Shown here piece by piece: positions 44,201 to 58,100 of a stretch of 64,000 bases of DNA (position 1 is its first letter; the number at the start of each line of letters is the position of its first letter). The position numbers were made by a program, and so were the translations under genes. Under the pieces are notes generated by a model. That model was not told the origin of the DNA. It worked only from the letters and a program-made list of their open reading frames with translations, and did not search any database. Source of the DNA: Rhynchopus sp. YZ270_cl-10. Lineage: Eukaryota > Euglenozoa > Diplonemea > Diplonemida > Diplonemidae. The DNA is taken from the NCBI GenBank assembly GCA_964035575.1, contig OZ037879.1, forward strand, positions 806,001 through 870,000, given 5' to 3'.

Positions 44201-45541
44201 GCGCGTTGAAACGCGTGCAAAAGAACGCGACCAAAACAGCGCGTTGAAACGCATGCAAAAGAACACGACCAAAACAGCGCGTTGAAACGCATGCAAAAGA
44301 ACGCGACCAAAACAGCGCGTTGAAACGCATGCAAAAGAACACGACCAAAACAGCGCGTTGAAACGCGTGCAAAAGGACGCGATCAAAACAGCGCGTTGAA
44401 ACGCGTGCAAAAGAACGCGATCAAAACAGCGCGTTGAAACGCGTGCAAAAGAACGCGATCAAAACAGCGCGTTGAAACGCATGCAAAAGAACGCGACCAA
44501 AACAGCGCGTTGAAACGCATGCAAAAGAACGCGACCAAAACAGCGCGTTGAAACGCGTGCAAAAGAACGCGACCAAAACAGCGCGTTGAAACGCATGCAA
44601 AAGAACGCGATCAAAACAGCCCGTTGAAACGCGTGCAAAAGAACGCGACCAAAACAGCGCGTTGAAACGCATGCAAAAGAACGCGATCAAAACAGCCCGT
44701 TGAAACGCGTGCAAAAGAACGCGACCAAAACAGCGCGTTGAAACGCGTGCAAAAGAACGCGACCAAAACAGCGCGTTGAAACGCATGCAAAAGAACGCGA
44801 CCAAAACAGCGCGTTGAAACGCATGCAAAAGAACGCGATCAAAACAGCCCGTTGAAACGCGTGCAAAAGAACGCGACCAAAACAGCGCGTTGAAACGCGT
44901 GCAAAAGAACGCGACCAAAACAGCGCGTTGAAACGCATGCAAAAGAACGCGATCAAAACAGCCCGTTGAAACGCGTGCAAAAGAACGCGACCAAAACAGC
45001 GCGTTGAAACGCATGCAAAAGGACACGACCAAAACAGCGCGTTGAAACGCGTGCAAAAGAACGCGATCAAAACAGCGCGTTGAAACGCATGCAAAAGAAC
45101 GCGACCAAAACAGCGCGTTGAAACGCGTGCAAAAGAACGCGACCAAAACAGCGCGTTGAAACGCATGCAAAAGAACGCGATCAAAACAGCGCGTTGAAAC
45201 GCGTGCAAAAGAACGCGATCAAAACAGCGCGTTGAAACGCGTGCAAAAGAACGCGATCAAAACAGCGCGTTGAAACGCATGCAAAAGAACGCGATCAAAA
45301 CAGCGCGTTGAAACGCATGCAAAAGAACGCGATCAAAACAGCCCGTTGAAACGCGTGCAAAAGAACGCGACCAAAACAGCGCGTTGAAACGCGTGCAAAA
45401 GAACGCGACCAAAACAGCGCGTTGAAACGCATGCAAAAGAACGCGATCAAAACAGCGCGTTGAAACGCGTGCAAAAGAACGCGACCAAAACAGCGCGTTG
45501 AAACGCATGCAAAAGGACACGACCAAAACAGCGCGTTGAAA
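41213..45541. repeat. higher-order repeat block 2 of the satellite
   Basis: Spacing 4329 bp equals 114 units less three bases, with three 37-bp units in the interval. Variant order closely follows block 1, including paired markers such as the AACGAGACC units (37,734 and 42,404). Confidence 0.85.
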
Positions 45542-48500
45542 CGCGTGCAAAACAACGCGATCAAAACAGCGCGTTGAAACGCATGCAAAAGAACGCGACC
45601 AAAACAGCGCGTTGAAACGCGTGCAAAAGAACGCGATCAAAACAGCGCGTTGAAACGCATGCAAAAGAACGCGATCAAAACAGCCCGTTGAAACGCATGC
45701 AAAAGAACACGACCAAAACAGCGCGTTGAAACGCATGCAAAAGAACGCGATCAAAACAGCGCGTTGAAACGCATGCAAAAGAACGCGATCAAAACAGCCC
45801 GTTGAAACGCATGCAAAAGAACACGACCAAAACAGCGCGTTGAAACGCATGCAAAAGAACGCGACCAAAACAGCGCGTTGAAACGCATGCAAAAGAACGC
45901 GATCAAAACAGCGCGTTGAAACGCGTGCAAAAGAACGCGACCAAAACAGCGCGTTGAAACGCATGCAAAAGGACACGACCAAAACAGCGCGTTGAAACGC
46001 GTGCAAAAGAACGCGACCAAAACAGCGCGTTGAAACGCATGCAAAAGGACACGACCAAAACAGCGCGTTGAAACGCGTGCAAAAGAACGCGATCAAAACA
46101 GCGCGTTGAAACGCATGCAAAAGAACGCGATCAAAACAGCCCGTTGAAACGCATGCAAAAGAACACGACCAAAACAGCGCGTTGAAACGCATGCAAAAGA
46201 ACGCGATCAAAACAGCGCGTTGAAACGCGTGCAAAAGAACGCGATCAAAACAGCGCGTTGAAACGCATGCAAAAGAACACGACCAAAACAGCGCGTTGAA
46301 ACACGTGCAAAAGAACGCGATCAAAACAGCGCGTTGAAACGCGTGCAAAAGGACGCGATCAAAACAGCGCGTTGAAACGCATGCAAAAGAACGCGATCAA
46401 AACAGCGCGTTGAAACGCGTGCAAAAGAACGCGATCAAAACAGCGCGTTGAAACGCGTGCAAAAGAACGCGACCAAAACAGCGCGTTGAAACACGTGCAA
46501 AAGAACGCGATCAAAACAGCGCGTTGAAACGCGTGCAAAAGAACGCGATCAAAACAGCGCGTTGAAACGCATGCAAAAGAACGCGACCAAAACAGCGCGT
46601 TGAAACGCGTGCAAAAGAACGCGATCAAAACAGCGCGTTGAAACGCGTGCAAAAGGACGCGATCAAAACAGCGCGTTGAAACGCATGCAAAAGAACGCGA
46701 TCAAAACAGCGCGTTGAAACGCGTGCAAAAGGACGCGACCAAAACAGCGCGTTGAAACGCATGCAAAAGAACGCGATCAAAACAGCGCGTTGAAACGCGT
46801 GCAAAAGAACGCGACCAAAACAGCGCGTTGAAACGCGTGCAAAAGAACGCGACCAAAACAGCGCGTTGAAACGCGTGCAAAAGAACGCGATCCAAACAGC
46901 GCGTTGAAACGCATGCAAAAGAACGAGACCAAAACAGCGCGTTGAAACGCATGCAAAAGAACGCGATCAAAACAGCGCGTTGAAACGCGTGCAAAAGAAC
47001 GCGATCAAAACAGCGCGTTGAAACGCGTGCAAAAGGACGCGACCAAAACAGCGCGTTGAAACGCGTGCAAAAGGACGCGACCAAAACAGCGCGTTGAAAC
47101 GCATGCAAAAGGACGCGACCAAAACAGCGCGTTGAAACGCATGCAAAAGAACGCGACCAAAACAGCGCGTTGAAACGCATGCAAAAGAATGCGACCAAAA
47201 CAGCGCGTTGAAACGCGTGCAAAAGAACGCGATCCAAACAGCGCGTTGAAACGCATGCAAAAGAACGCGACCAAAACAGCGCGTTGAAACGCGTGCAAAA
47301 GAACGCGATCAAAACAGCGCGTTGAAACGCATGCAAAAGAACGCGATCAAAACAGCCCGTTGAAACGCATGCAAAAGAACACGACCAAAACAGCGCGTTG
47401 AAACGCATGCAAAAGAACGCGATCAAAACAGCGCGTTGAAACGCATGCAAAAGAACGCGATCAAAACAGCCCGTTCAAACGCGTGCAAAAGAACGCGATC
47501 AAAACAGCCCGTTGAAACGCGTGCAAAAGAACGCGATCAAAACAGCGCGTTGAAACGCATGCAAAAGAACGCGATCAAAACAGCCCGTTGAAACGCGTGC
47601 AAAAGAACGCGATCAAAACAGCGCGTTGAAACGCATGCAAAAGAACGCGACCAAAACAGCGCGTTGAAACGCGTGCAAAAGAACGCGACCAAAACAGCGC
47701 GTTGAAACGCGTGCAAAAGAACGCGATCCAAACAGCGCGTTGAAACGCATGCAAAAGAACGCGACCAAAACAGCGCGTTGAAACGCATGCAAAAGAACGC
47801 GATCAAAACAGCGCGTTGAAACGCGTGCAAAAGAACGCGATCAAAACAGCGCGTTGAAACGCGTGCAAAAGGACGCGACCAAAACAGCGCGTTGAAACGA
47901 ATGCAAAAGAACGCGATCAAAACAGCGCGTTGAAACGCATGCAAAAGAACGCGACCAAAACAGCGCGTTGAAACGCGTGCAAAAGAACGCGAGCCAAACA
48001 GCGCGTTGAAACGCATGCAAAAGAACGCGACCAAAACAGCGCGTTGAAACGCATGCAAAAGAACGCGATCAAAACAGCGCGTTGAAACGCGTGCAAAAGA
48101 ACGCGATCAAAACAGCGCGTTGAAACGCGTGCAAAAGAACGCGACCAAAACAGCGCGTTGAAACGCGTGCAAAAGAACGCGATCAAAACAGCGCGTTGAA
48201 ACGCGTGCAAAAGGACGCGACCAAAACAGCGCGTTGAAACGAATGCAAAAGAACGCGATCAAAACAGCGCGTTGAAACGCGTGCAAAAGAACGCGACCAA
48301 AACAGCGCGTTGAAACGCGTGCAAAAGAACGCGAGCCAAACAGCGCGTTGAAACGCATGCAAAAGAACGCGACCAAAACAGCGCGTTGAAACGCATGCAA
48401 AAGAACGCGATCAAAACAGCGCGTTGAAACGCGTGCAAAAGAACGCGATCAAAACAGCGCGTTGAAACGCGTGCAAAAGGACGCGACCAAAACAGCGCGT

Positions 48501-51500
48501 TGAAACGCATGCAAAAGGACGCGACCAAAACAGCGCGTTGAAACGCATGCAAAAGAACGCGACCAAAACAGCGCGTTGAAACGCATGCAAAAGAATGCGA
48601 CCAAAACAGCGCGTTGAAACGCGTGCAAAAGAACGCGATCCAAACAGCGCGTTGAAACGCATGCAAAAGAACGCGACCAAAACAGCGCGTTGAAACGCGT
48701 GCAAAAGAACGCGATCAAAACAGCGCGTTGAAACGCATGCAAAAGAACGCGACCAAAACAGCGCGTTGAAACGCATGCAAAAGAACGCGACCAAAACAGC
48801 GCGTTGAAACGCATGCAAAAGGACGCGACCAAAACAGCGCGTTGAAACGCATGCAAAAGAACGCGACCAAAACAGCGCGTTGAAACGCATGCAAAAGAAC
48901 GCGACCAAAACAGCGCGTTGAAACGCGTGCAAAAGAACGCGATCAAAACAGCGCGTTGAAACGCATGCAAAAGAACGCGATCTAACAGCGCGTTGAAACG
49001 CGTGCAAAAGAACGCGACCAAAACAGCGCGTTGAAACGCGTGCAAAAGAACGCGACCAAAACAGCGCGTTGAAACGCATGCAAAAGAACGCGACCAAAAC
49101 AGCGCGTTGAAACGCATGCAAAAGAACGCGACCAAAACAGCGCGTTGAAACGCATGCAAAAGAACACGACCAAAACAGCGCGTTGAAACGCATGCAAAAG
49201 AACGCGATCTAACAGCGCGTTGAAACGCGTGCAAAAGAACGCGACCAAAACAGCGCGTTGAAACGCGTGCAAAAGAACGCGACCAAAACAGCGCGTTGAA
49301 ACGCATGCAAAAGAACACGACCAAAACAGCGCGTTGAAACGCATGCAAAAGAACGCGACCAAAACAGCGCGTTGAAACGCGTGCAAAAGAACGCGACCAA
49401 AACAGCGCGTTGAAACGCATGCAAAAGAACACGACCAAAACAGCGCGTTGAAACGCGTGCAAAAGGACGCGATCAAAACAGCGCGTTGAAACGCGTGCAA
49501 AAGAACGCGATCAAAACAGCGCGTTGAAACGCGTGCAAAAGAACGCGATCAAAACAGCGCGTTGAAACGCATGCAAAAGAACGCGATCAAAACAGCGCGT
49601 TGAAACGCATGCAAAAGAACGCGATCAAAACAGCGCGTTGAAACGCGTGCAAAAGAACGCGATCAAAACAGCGCGTTGAAACGCATGCAAAAGAACGCGA
49701 CCAAAACAGCGCGTTGAAACGCATGCAAAAGAACGCGACCAAAACAGCGCGTTGAAACGCATGCAAAAGAACGCGATCAAAACAGCGCGTTGAAACGCAT
49801 GCAAAAGAACGCGACCAAAACAGCGCGTTGAAACGCATGCAAAAGAACGCGATCAAAACAGCGCGTTGAAACGCATGCAAAAGAACGCGACCAAAACAGC
49901 CCGTTGAAACGCATGCAAAAGAACACGACCAAAACAGCGCGTTGAAACGCATGCAAAAGAACGCGACCAAAACAGCGCGTTGAAACGCATGCAAAAGAAC
50001 GCGATCAAAACAGCGCGTTGAAACGCATGCAAAAGAACGCGATCTAAACAGCGCGTTGAAACGCGTGCAAAAGAACGCGATCAAAACAGCGCGTTGAAAC
50101 GCGTGCAAAAGAACGCGATCAAAACAGCGCGTTGAAACGCATGCAAAAGAACGCGACCAAAACAGCGAGTTGAAACGCGTGCAAAAGGACGCGATCAAAA
50201 CAGCGCGTTGAAACGCATGCAAAAGAACGCGATCAAAACAGCGCGTTGAAACGCGTGCAAAAGAACGCGATCAAAACAGCGCGTTGAAACGCATGCAAAA
50301 GAACGCGACCAAAACAGCGAGTTGAAACGCGTGCAAAAGGACGCGATCAAAACAGCGCGTTGAAACGCATGCAAAAGAACGCGATCAAAACAGCGCGTTG
50401 AAACGCATGCAAAAGAACGCGACCAAAACAGCGCGTTGAAACGCATGCAAAAGAACGCGATCAAAACAGCGCGTTGAAACGCGTGCAAAAGGACGCGATC
50501 AAAACAGCGCGTTGAAACGCATGCAAAAGAACGCGACCAAAACAGCGCGTTGAAACGCATGCAAAAGAACGCGATCAAAACAGCGCGTTGAAACGCATGC
50601 AAAAGAACGCGATCTAAACAGCGCGTTGAAGCGCGTGCAAAAGGACGCGATCAAAACAGCGCGTTGAAACGCGTGCAAAAGAACGCGACCAAAACAGCGC
50701 GTTGAAACGCATGCAAAAGAACGCGATCAAAACAGCGCGTTGAAACGCATGCAAAAGAACGCGATCTAAACAGCGCGTTGAAACGCGTGCAAAAGAACGC
50801 GATCAAAACAGCGCGTTGAAACGCATGCAAAAGAACGCGATCAAAACAGCGCGTTGAAACGCGTGCAAAAGAACGCGATCAAAACAGCGCGTTGAAACGC
50901 ATGCAAAAGAACGCGACCAAAACAGCGAGTTGAAACGCGTGCAAAAGGACGCGATCAAAACAGCGCGTTGAAACGCATGCAAAAGAACGCGATCAAAACA
51001 GCGCGTTGAAACGCATGCAAAAGAACACGACCAAAACAGCGCGTTGAAACGCATGCAAAAGAACGCGATCTAACAGCGCGTTGAAACGCGTGCAAAAGAA
51101 CGCGACCAAAACAGCGCGTTGAAACGCGTGCAAAAGAACGCGACCAAAACAGCGCGTTGAAACGCGTGCAAAAGAACGCGACCAAAACAGCGCGTTGAAA
51201 CGCATGCAAAAGAACGCGATCAAAACAGCCCGTTGAAACGCGTGCAAAAGAACGCGACCAAAACAGCGCGTTGAAACGCATGCAAAAGGACACGACCAAA
51301 ACAGCGCGTTGAAACGCGTGCAAAAGAACGCGATCAAAACAGCGCGTTGAAACGCGTGCAAAAGAACGCGATCAAAACAGCGCGTTGAAACGCATGCAAA
51401 AGAACGCGATCAAAACAGCCCGTTGAAACGCATGCAAAAGAACGCGATCAAAACAGCCCGTTGAAACGCGTGCAAAAGAACGCGATCAAAACAGCGCGTT

Positions 51501-52150
51501 GAAACGCATGCAAAAGAACGCGACCAAAACAGCGCGTTGAAACGCGTGCAAAAGAACGCGACCAAAACAGCGCGTTGAAACGCATGCAAAAGAACGCGAT
51601 CAAAACAGCGCGTTGAAACGCGTGCAAAAGAACGCGATCAAAACAGCGCGTTGAAACGCATGCAAAAGAACGCGATCAAAACAGCCCGTTGAAACGCGTG
51701 CAAAAGAACGCGATCAAAACAGCGCGTTGAAACGCGTGCAAAAGAACGCGATCAAAACAGCGCGTTGAAACGCATGCAAAAGAAAGCGATCAAAACAGCC
51801 CGTTGAAACGCGTGCAAAAGAACGCGACCAAAACAGCGCGTTGAAACGCGTGCAAAAGAACGCGATCAAAACAGCGCGTTGAAACGCATGCAAAAGAACG
51901 CGATCAAAACAGCCCGTTGAAACGCGTGCAAAAGAACGCGACCAAAACAGCGCGTTGAAACGCGTGCAAAAGAACGCGACCAAAACAGCGCGTTGAAACG
52001 CGTGCAAAAGAACGCGACCAAAACAGCGCGTTGAAACGCATGCAAAAGAACGCGATCAAAACAGCGCGTTGAAACGCGTGCAAAAGAACGCGACCAAAAC
52101 AGCGCGTTGAAACGCATGCAAAAGGACACGACCAAAACAGCGCGTTGAAA
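45542..52150. repeat. extended higher-order block 3 of the satellite
   Basis: It starts like blocks 1 and 2 (AACGAGACC unit at 46,923) but reaches the next GCAAAACAACG marker only after 6609 bp (174 units less three bases), because a different sub-array with GATCTAAACAG and GCGAGTTG units is inserted at about 49.5-51.0 kb. Confidence 0.75.
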
Positions 52151-55100
52151 CGCGTGCAAAACAACGCGATCAAAACAGCGCGTTGAAACGCATGCAAAAG
52201 AACGCGACCAAAACAGCGCGTTGAAACGCGTGCAAAAGAACGCGATCAAAACAGCGCGTTGAAACGCATGCAAAAGAACGCGATCAAAACAGCCCGTTGA
52301 AACGCATGCAAAAGAACACGACCAAAACAGCGCGTTGAAACGCATGCAAAAGAACGCGATCAAAACAGCGCGTTGAAACGCGTGCAAAAGAACGCGATCA
52401 AAACAGCGCGTTGAAACGCATGCAAAAGAACACGACCAAAACAGCGCGTTGAAACGCGTGCAAAAGAACGCGACCAAAACAGCGCGTTGAAACACGTGCA
52501 AAAGAACGCGATCAAAACAGCGCGTTGAAACGCGTGCAAAAGAACGCGATCAAAACAGCGCGTTGAAACGCATGCAAAAGAACACGACCAAAACAGCGCG
52601 TTGAAACGCGTGCAAAAGAACGCGACCAAAACAGCGCGTTGAAACACGTGCAAAAGAACGCGATCAAAACAGCCCGTTGAAACGCATGCAAAAGAACACG
52701 ACCAAAACAGCGCGTTGAAACGCGTGCAAAAGAACGCGACCAAAACAGCGCGTTGAAACACGTGCAAAAGAACGCGATCAAAACAGCGCGTTGAAACGCA
52801 TGCAAAAGAACGCGACCAAAACAGCGCGTTGAAACGCGTGCAAAAGAACGCGATCAAAACAGCGCGTTGAAACGCGTGCAAAAGGACGCGATCAAAACAG
52901 CGCGTTGAAACGCATGCAAGAGAACGCGATCAAAACAGCGCGTTGAAACGCGTGCAAAAGAACGCGACCAAAACAGCGCGTTGAAACGCGTGCAAAAGAA
53001 CGCGACCAAAACAGCGCGTTGAAACGCGTGCAAAAGAACGCGATCAAAACAGCGCGTTGAAACGCGTGCAAAAGGACGCGACCAAAACAGCGCGTTGAAA
53101 CGCGTGCAAAAGGACGCGACCAAAACAGCGCGTTGAAACGCATGCAAAAGGACGCGACCAAAACAGCGCGTTGAAACGCGTGCAAAAGAACGCGATCAAA
53201 ACAGCGCGTTGAAACGCATGCAAAAGAACGCGATCAAAACAGCGCGTTGAAACGCGTGCAAAAGGACGCGACCAAAACAGCGCGTTGAAACGCGTGCAAA
53301 AGGACGCGATCCAAACAGCGCGTTGAAACGCATGCAAAAGAACGAGACCAAAACAGCGCGTTGAAACGCGTGCAAAAGAACGCGATCAAAACAGCGCGTT
53401 GAAACGCATGCAAAAGAACGCGATCAAAACAGCGCGTTGAAACGCGTGCAAAAGAACGCGATCAAAACAGCGCGTTGAAACGCGTGCAAAAGGACGCGAC
53501 CAAAACAGCGCGTTGAAACGCGTGCAAAAGGACGCGACCAAAACAGCGCGTTGAAACGCATGCAAAAGGACGCGACCAAAACAGCGCGTTGAAACGCATG
53601 CAAAAGAACGCGACCAAAACAGCGCGTTGAAACGCATGCAAAAGAACACGACCAAAACAGCGCGTTGAAACGCGTGCAAAAGGACGCGATCAAAACAGCG
53701 CGTTGAAACGCGTGCAAAAGAACGCGATCAAAACAGCGCGTTGAAACGCGTGCAAAAGAATGCGACCAAAACAGCGCGTTGAAACGCGTGCAAAAGAACG
53801 CGATCAAAACAGCGCGTTGAAACGCATGCAAAAGAACGCGACCAAAACAGCGCGTTGAAACGCGTGCAAAAGAACGCGATCAAAACAGCGCGTTGAAACG
53901 CATGCAAAAGAACGCGACCAAAACAGCGCGTTGAAACGCGTGCAAAAGAACGCGATCAAAACAGCCCGTTGAAACGCATGCAAAAGAACACGACCAAAAC
54001 AGCGCGTTGAAACGCATGCAAAAGAACGCGATCAAAACAGCGCGTTGAAACGCATGCAAAAGAACACGACCAAAACAGCGCGTTGAAACGCATGCAAAAG
54101 AACGCGACCAAAACAGCGCGTTGAAACGCGTGCAAAAGAACGCGATCAAAACAGCCCGTTGAAACGCATGCAAAAGAACACGACCAAAACAGCGCGTTGA
54201 AACGCATGCAAAAGAACGCGATCAAAACAGCGCGTTGAAACGCATGCAAAAGAACGCGACCAAAACAGCGCGTTGAAACACGTGCAAAAGAACGCGATCA
54301 AAACAGCGCGTTGAAACGCATGCAAAAGAACGCGACCAAAACAGCGCGTTGAAACGCGTGCAAAAGAACGCGATCAAAACAGCGCGTTGAAACGCGTGCA
54401 AAAGGACGCGATCAAAACAGCGCGTTGAAACGCATGCAAGAGAACGCGATCAAAACAGCGCGTTGAAACGCGTGCAAAAGAACGCGACCAAAACAGCGCG
54501 TTGAAACGCGTGCAAAAGAACGCGACCAAAACAGCGCGTTGAAACGCGTGCAAAAGAACGCGATCCAAACAGCGCGTTGAAACGCATGCAAAAGAACGAG
54601 ACCAAAACAGCGCGTTGAAACGCGTGCAAAAGAACGCGATCAAAACAGCGCGTTGAAACGCATGCAAAAGAACGCGATCAAAACAGCGCGTTGAAACGCG
54701 TGCAAAAGAACGCGATCAAAACAGCGCGTTGAAACGCGTGCAAAAGGACGCGACCAAAACAGCGCGTTGAAACGCGTGCAAAAGGACGCGACCAAAACAG
54801 CGCGTTGAAACGCATGCAAAAGGACGCGACCAAAACAGCGCGTTGAAACGCATGCAAAAGAACGCGACCAAAACAGCGCGTTGAAACGCATGCAAAAGAA
54901 CACGACCAAAACAGCGCGTTGAAACGCGTGCAAAAGGACGCGATCAAAACAGCGCGTTGAAACGCGTGCAAAAGAACGCGATCAAAACAGCGCGTTGAAA
55001 CGCGTGCAAAAGAATGCGACCAAAACAGCGCGTTGAAACGCGTGCAAAAGAACGCGATCAAAACAGCGCGTTGAAACGCATGCAAAAGAACGCGACCAAA

Positions 55101-58100
55101 ACAGCGCGTTGAAACGCGTGCAAAAGAACGCGATCAAAACAGCGCGTTGAAACGCATGCAAAAGAACACGACCAAAACAGCGCGTTGAAACGCATGCAAA
55201 AGAACGCGACCAAAACAGCGCGTTGAAACGCGTGCAAAAGAACGCGATCAAAACAGCCCGTTGAAACGCATGCAAAAGAACACGACCAAAACAGCGCGTT
55301 GAAACGCATGCAAAAGAACGCGATCAAAACAGCGCGTTGAAACGCATGCAAAAGAACGCGATCAAAACAGCGCGTTGAAACGCGTGCAAAAGAACGCGAT
55401 CAAAACAGCGCGTTGAAACGCATGCAAAAGAACGCGATCAAAACAGCCCGTTGAAACGCGTGCAAAAGAACGCGATCAAAACAGCGCGTTGAAACGCATG
55501 CAAAAGAACGCGACCAAAACAGCGCGTTGAAACGCGTGCAAAAGAACGCGACCAAAACAGCGCGTTGAAACGCGTGCAAAAGAACGCGATCCAAACAGCG
55601 CGTTGAAACGCATGCAAAAGAACGCGACCAAAACAGCGCGTTGAAACGCATGCAAAAGAACGCGATCAAAACAGCGCGTTGAAACGCGTGCAAAAGAACG
55701 CGATCAAAACAGCGCGTTGAAACGCGTGCAAAAGGACGCGACCAAAACAGCGCGTTGAAACGAATGCAAAAGAACGCGATCAAAACAGCGCGTTGAAACG
55801 CGTGCAAAAGAACGCGAGCCAAACAGCGCGTTGAAACGCATGCAAAAGAACGCGATCAAAACAGCCCGTTGAAACGCGTGCAAAAGAACGCGATCAAAAC
55901 AGCGCGTTGAAACGCATGCAAAAGAACGCGACCAAAACAGCGCGTTGAAACGCGTGCAAAAGAACGCGACCAAAACAGCGCGTTGAAACGCGTGCAAAAG
56001 AACGCGATCCAAACAGCGCGTTGAAACGCATGCAAAAGAACGAGACCAAAACAGCGCGTTGAAACGCATGCAAAAGAACGCGATCAAAACAGCGCGTTGA
56101 AACGCGTGCAAAAGAACGCGATCAAAACAGCGCGTTGAAACGCGTGCAAAAGGACGCGACCAAAACAGCGCGTTGAAACGCATGCAAAAGGACGCGACCA
56201 AAACAGCGCGTTGAAACGCATGCAAAAGAACGCGACCAAAACAGCGCGTTGAAACGCATGCAAAAGAATGCGACCAAAACAGCGCGTTGAAACGCGTGCA
56301 AAAGAACGCGATCCAAACAGCGCGTTGAAACGCATGCAAAAGAACGCGACCAAAACAGCGCGTTGAAACGCGTGCAAAAGAACGCGATCAAAACAGCGCG
56401 TTGAAACGCATGCAAAAGAACGCGATCAAAACAGCCCGTTGAAACGCATGCAAAAGAACACGACCAAAACAGCGCGTTGAAACGCATGCAAAAGAACACG
56501 ACCAAAACAGCGCGTTGAAACGCATGCAAAAGAACGCGATCAAAACAGCGCGTTGAAACGCATGCAAAAGAACGCGACCAAAACAGCGCGTTGAAACGCA
56601 TGCAAAAGAACGCGACCAAAACAGCGCGTTGAAACGCATGCAAAAGAACACGACCAAAACAGCGCGTTGAAACGCATGCAAAAGAACGCGATCAAAACAG
56701 CGCGTTGAAACGCATGCAAAAGAACGCGACCAAAACAGCGCGTTGAAACGCGTGCAAAAGAACGCGAGCCAAACAGCGCGTTGAAACGCATGCAAAAGAA
56801 CGCGATCAAAACAGCCCGTTCAAACGCGTGCAAAAGAACGCGATCAAAACAGCCCGTTGAAACGCGTGCAAAAGAACGCGATCAAAACAGCGCGTTGAAA
56901 CGCATGCAAAAGAACGCGATCAAAACAGCCCGTTGAAACGCGTGCAAAAGAACGCGATCAAAACAGCGCGTTGAAACGCATGCAAAAGAACGCGACCAAA
57001 ACAGCGCGTTGAAACGCGTGCAAAAGAACGCGACCAAAACAGCGCGTTGAAACGCGTGCAAAAGAACGCGATCCAAACAGCGCGTTGAAACGCATGCAAA
57101 AGAACGCGACCAAAACAGCGCGTTGAAACGCATGCAAAAGAACGCGATCAAAACAGCGCGTTGAAACGCGTGCAAAAGAACGCGACCAAAACAGCGCGTT
57201 GAAACGAATGCAAAAGAACGCGATCAAAACAGCGCGTTGAAACGCGTGCAAAAGAACGCGATCCAAACAGCGCGTTGAAACGCATGCAAAAGAACGCGAC
57301 CAAAACAGCGCGTTGAAACGCATGCAAAAGAACGCGATCAAAACAGCGCGTTGAAACGCATGCAAAAGAACGCGACCAAAACAGCGCGTTGAAACGCATG
57401 CAAAAGAACGCGATCAAAACAGCGCGTTGAAACGCGTGCAAAAGGACGCGACCAAAACAGCGCGTTGAAACGAATGCAAAAGAACGCGATCAAAACAGCG
57501 CGTTGAAACGCGTGCAAAAGAACGCGACCAAAACAGCGCGTTGAAACGCGTGCAAAAGAACGCGAGCCAAACAGCGCGTTGAAACGCATGCAAAAGAACG
57601 CGACCAAAACAGCGCGTTGAAACGCATGCAAAAGAACGCGATCAAAACAGCGCGTTGAAACGCGTGCAAAAGAACGCGATCAAAACAGCGCGTTGAAACG
57701 CGTGCAAAAGGACGCGACCAAAACAGCGCGTTGAAACGCATGCAAAAGGACGCGACCAAAACAGCGCGTTGAAACGCATGCAAAAGAACGCGACCAAAAC
57801 AGCGCGTTGAAACGCATGCAAAAGAATGCGACCAAAACAGCGCGTTGAAACGCGTGCAAAAGAACGCGATCCAAACAGCGCGTTGAAACGCATGCAAAAG
57901 AACGCGACCAAAACAGCGCGTTGAAACGCGTGCAAAAGAACGCGATCAAAACAGCGCGTTGAAACGCATGCAAAAGAACGCGACCAAAACAGCGCGTTGA
58001 AACGCATGCAAAAGAACGCGACCAAAACAGCGCGTTGAAACGCATGCAAAAGGACGCGACCAAAACAGCGCGTTGAAACGCATGCAAAAGAACGCGACCA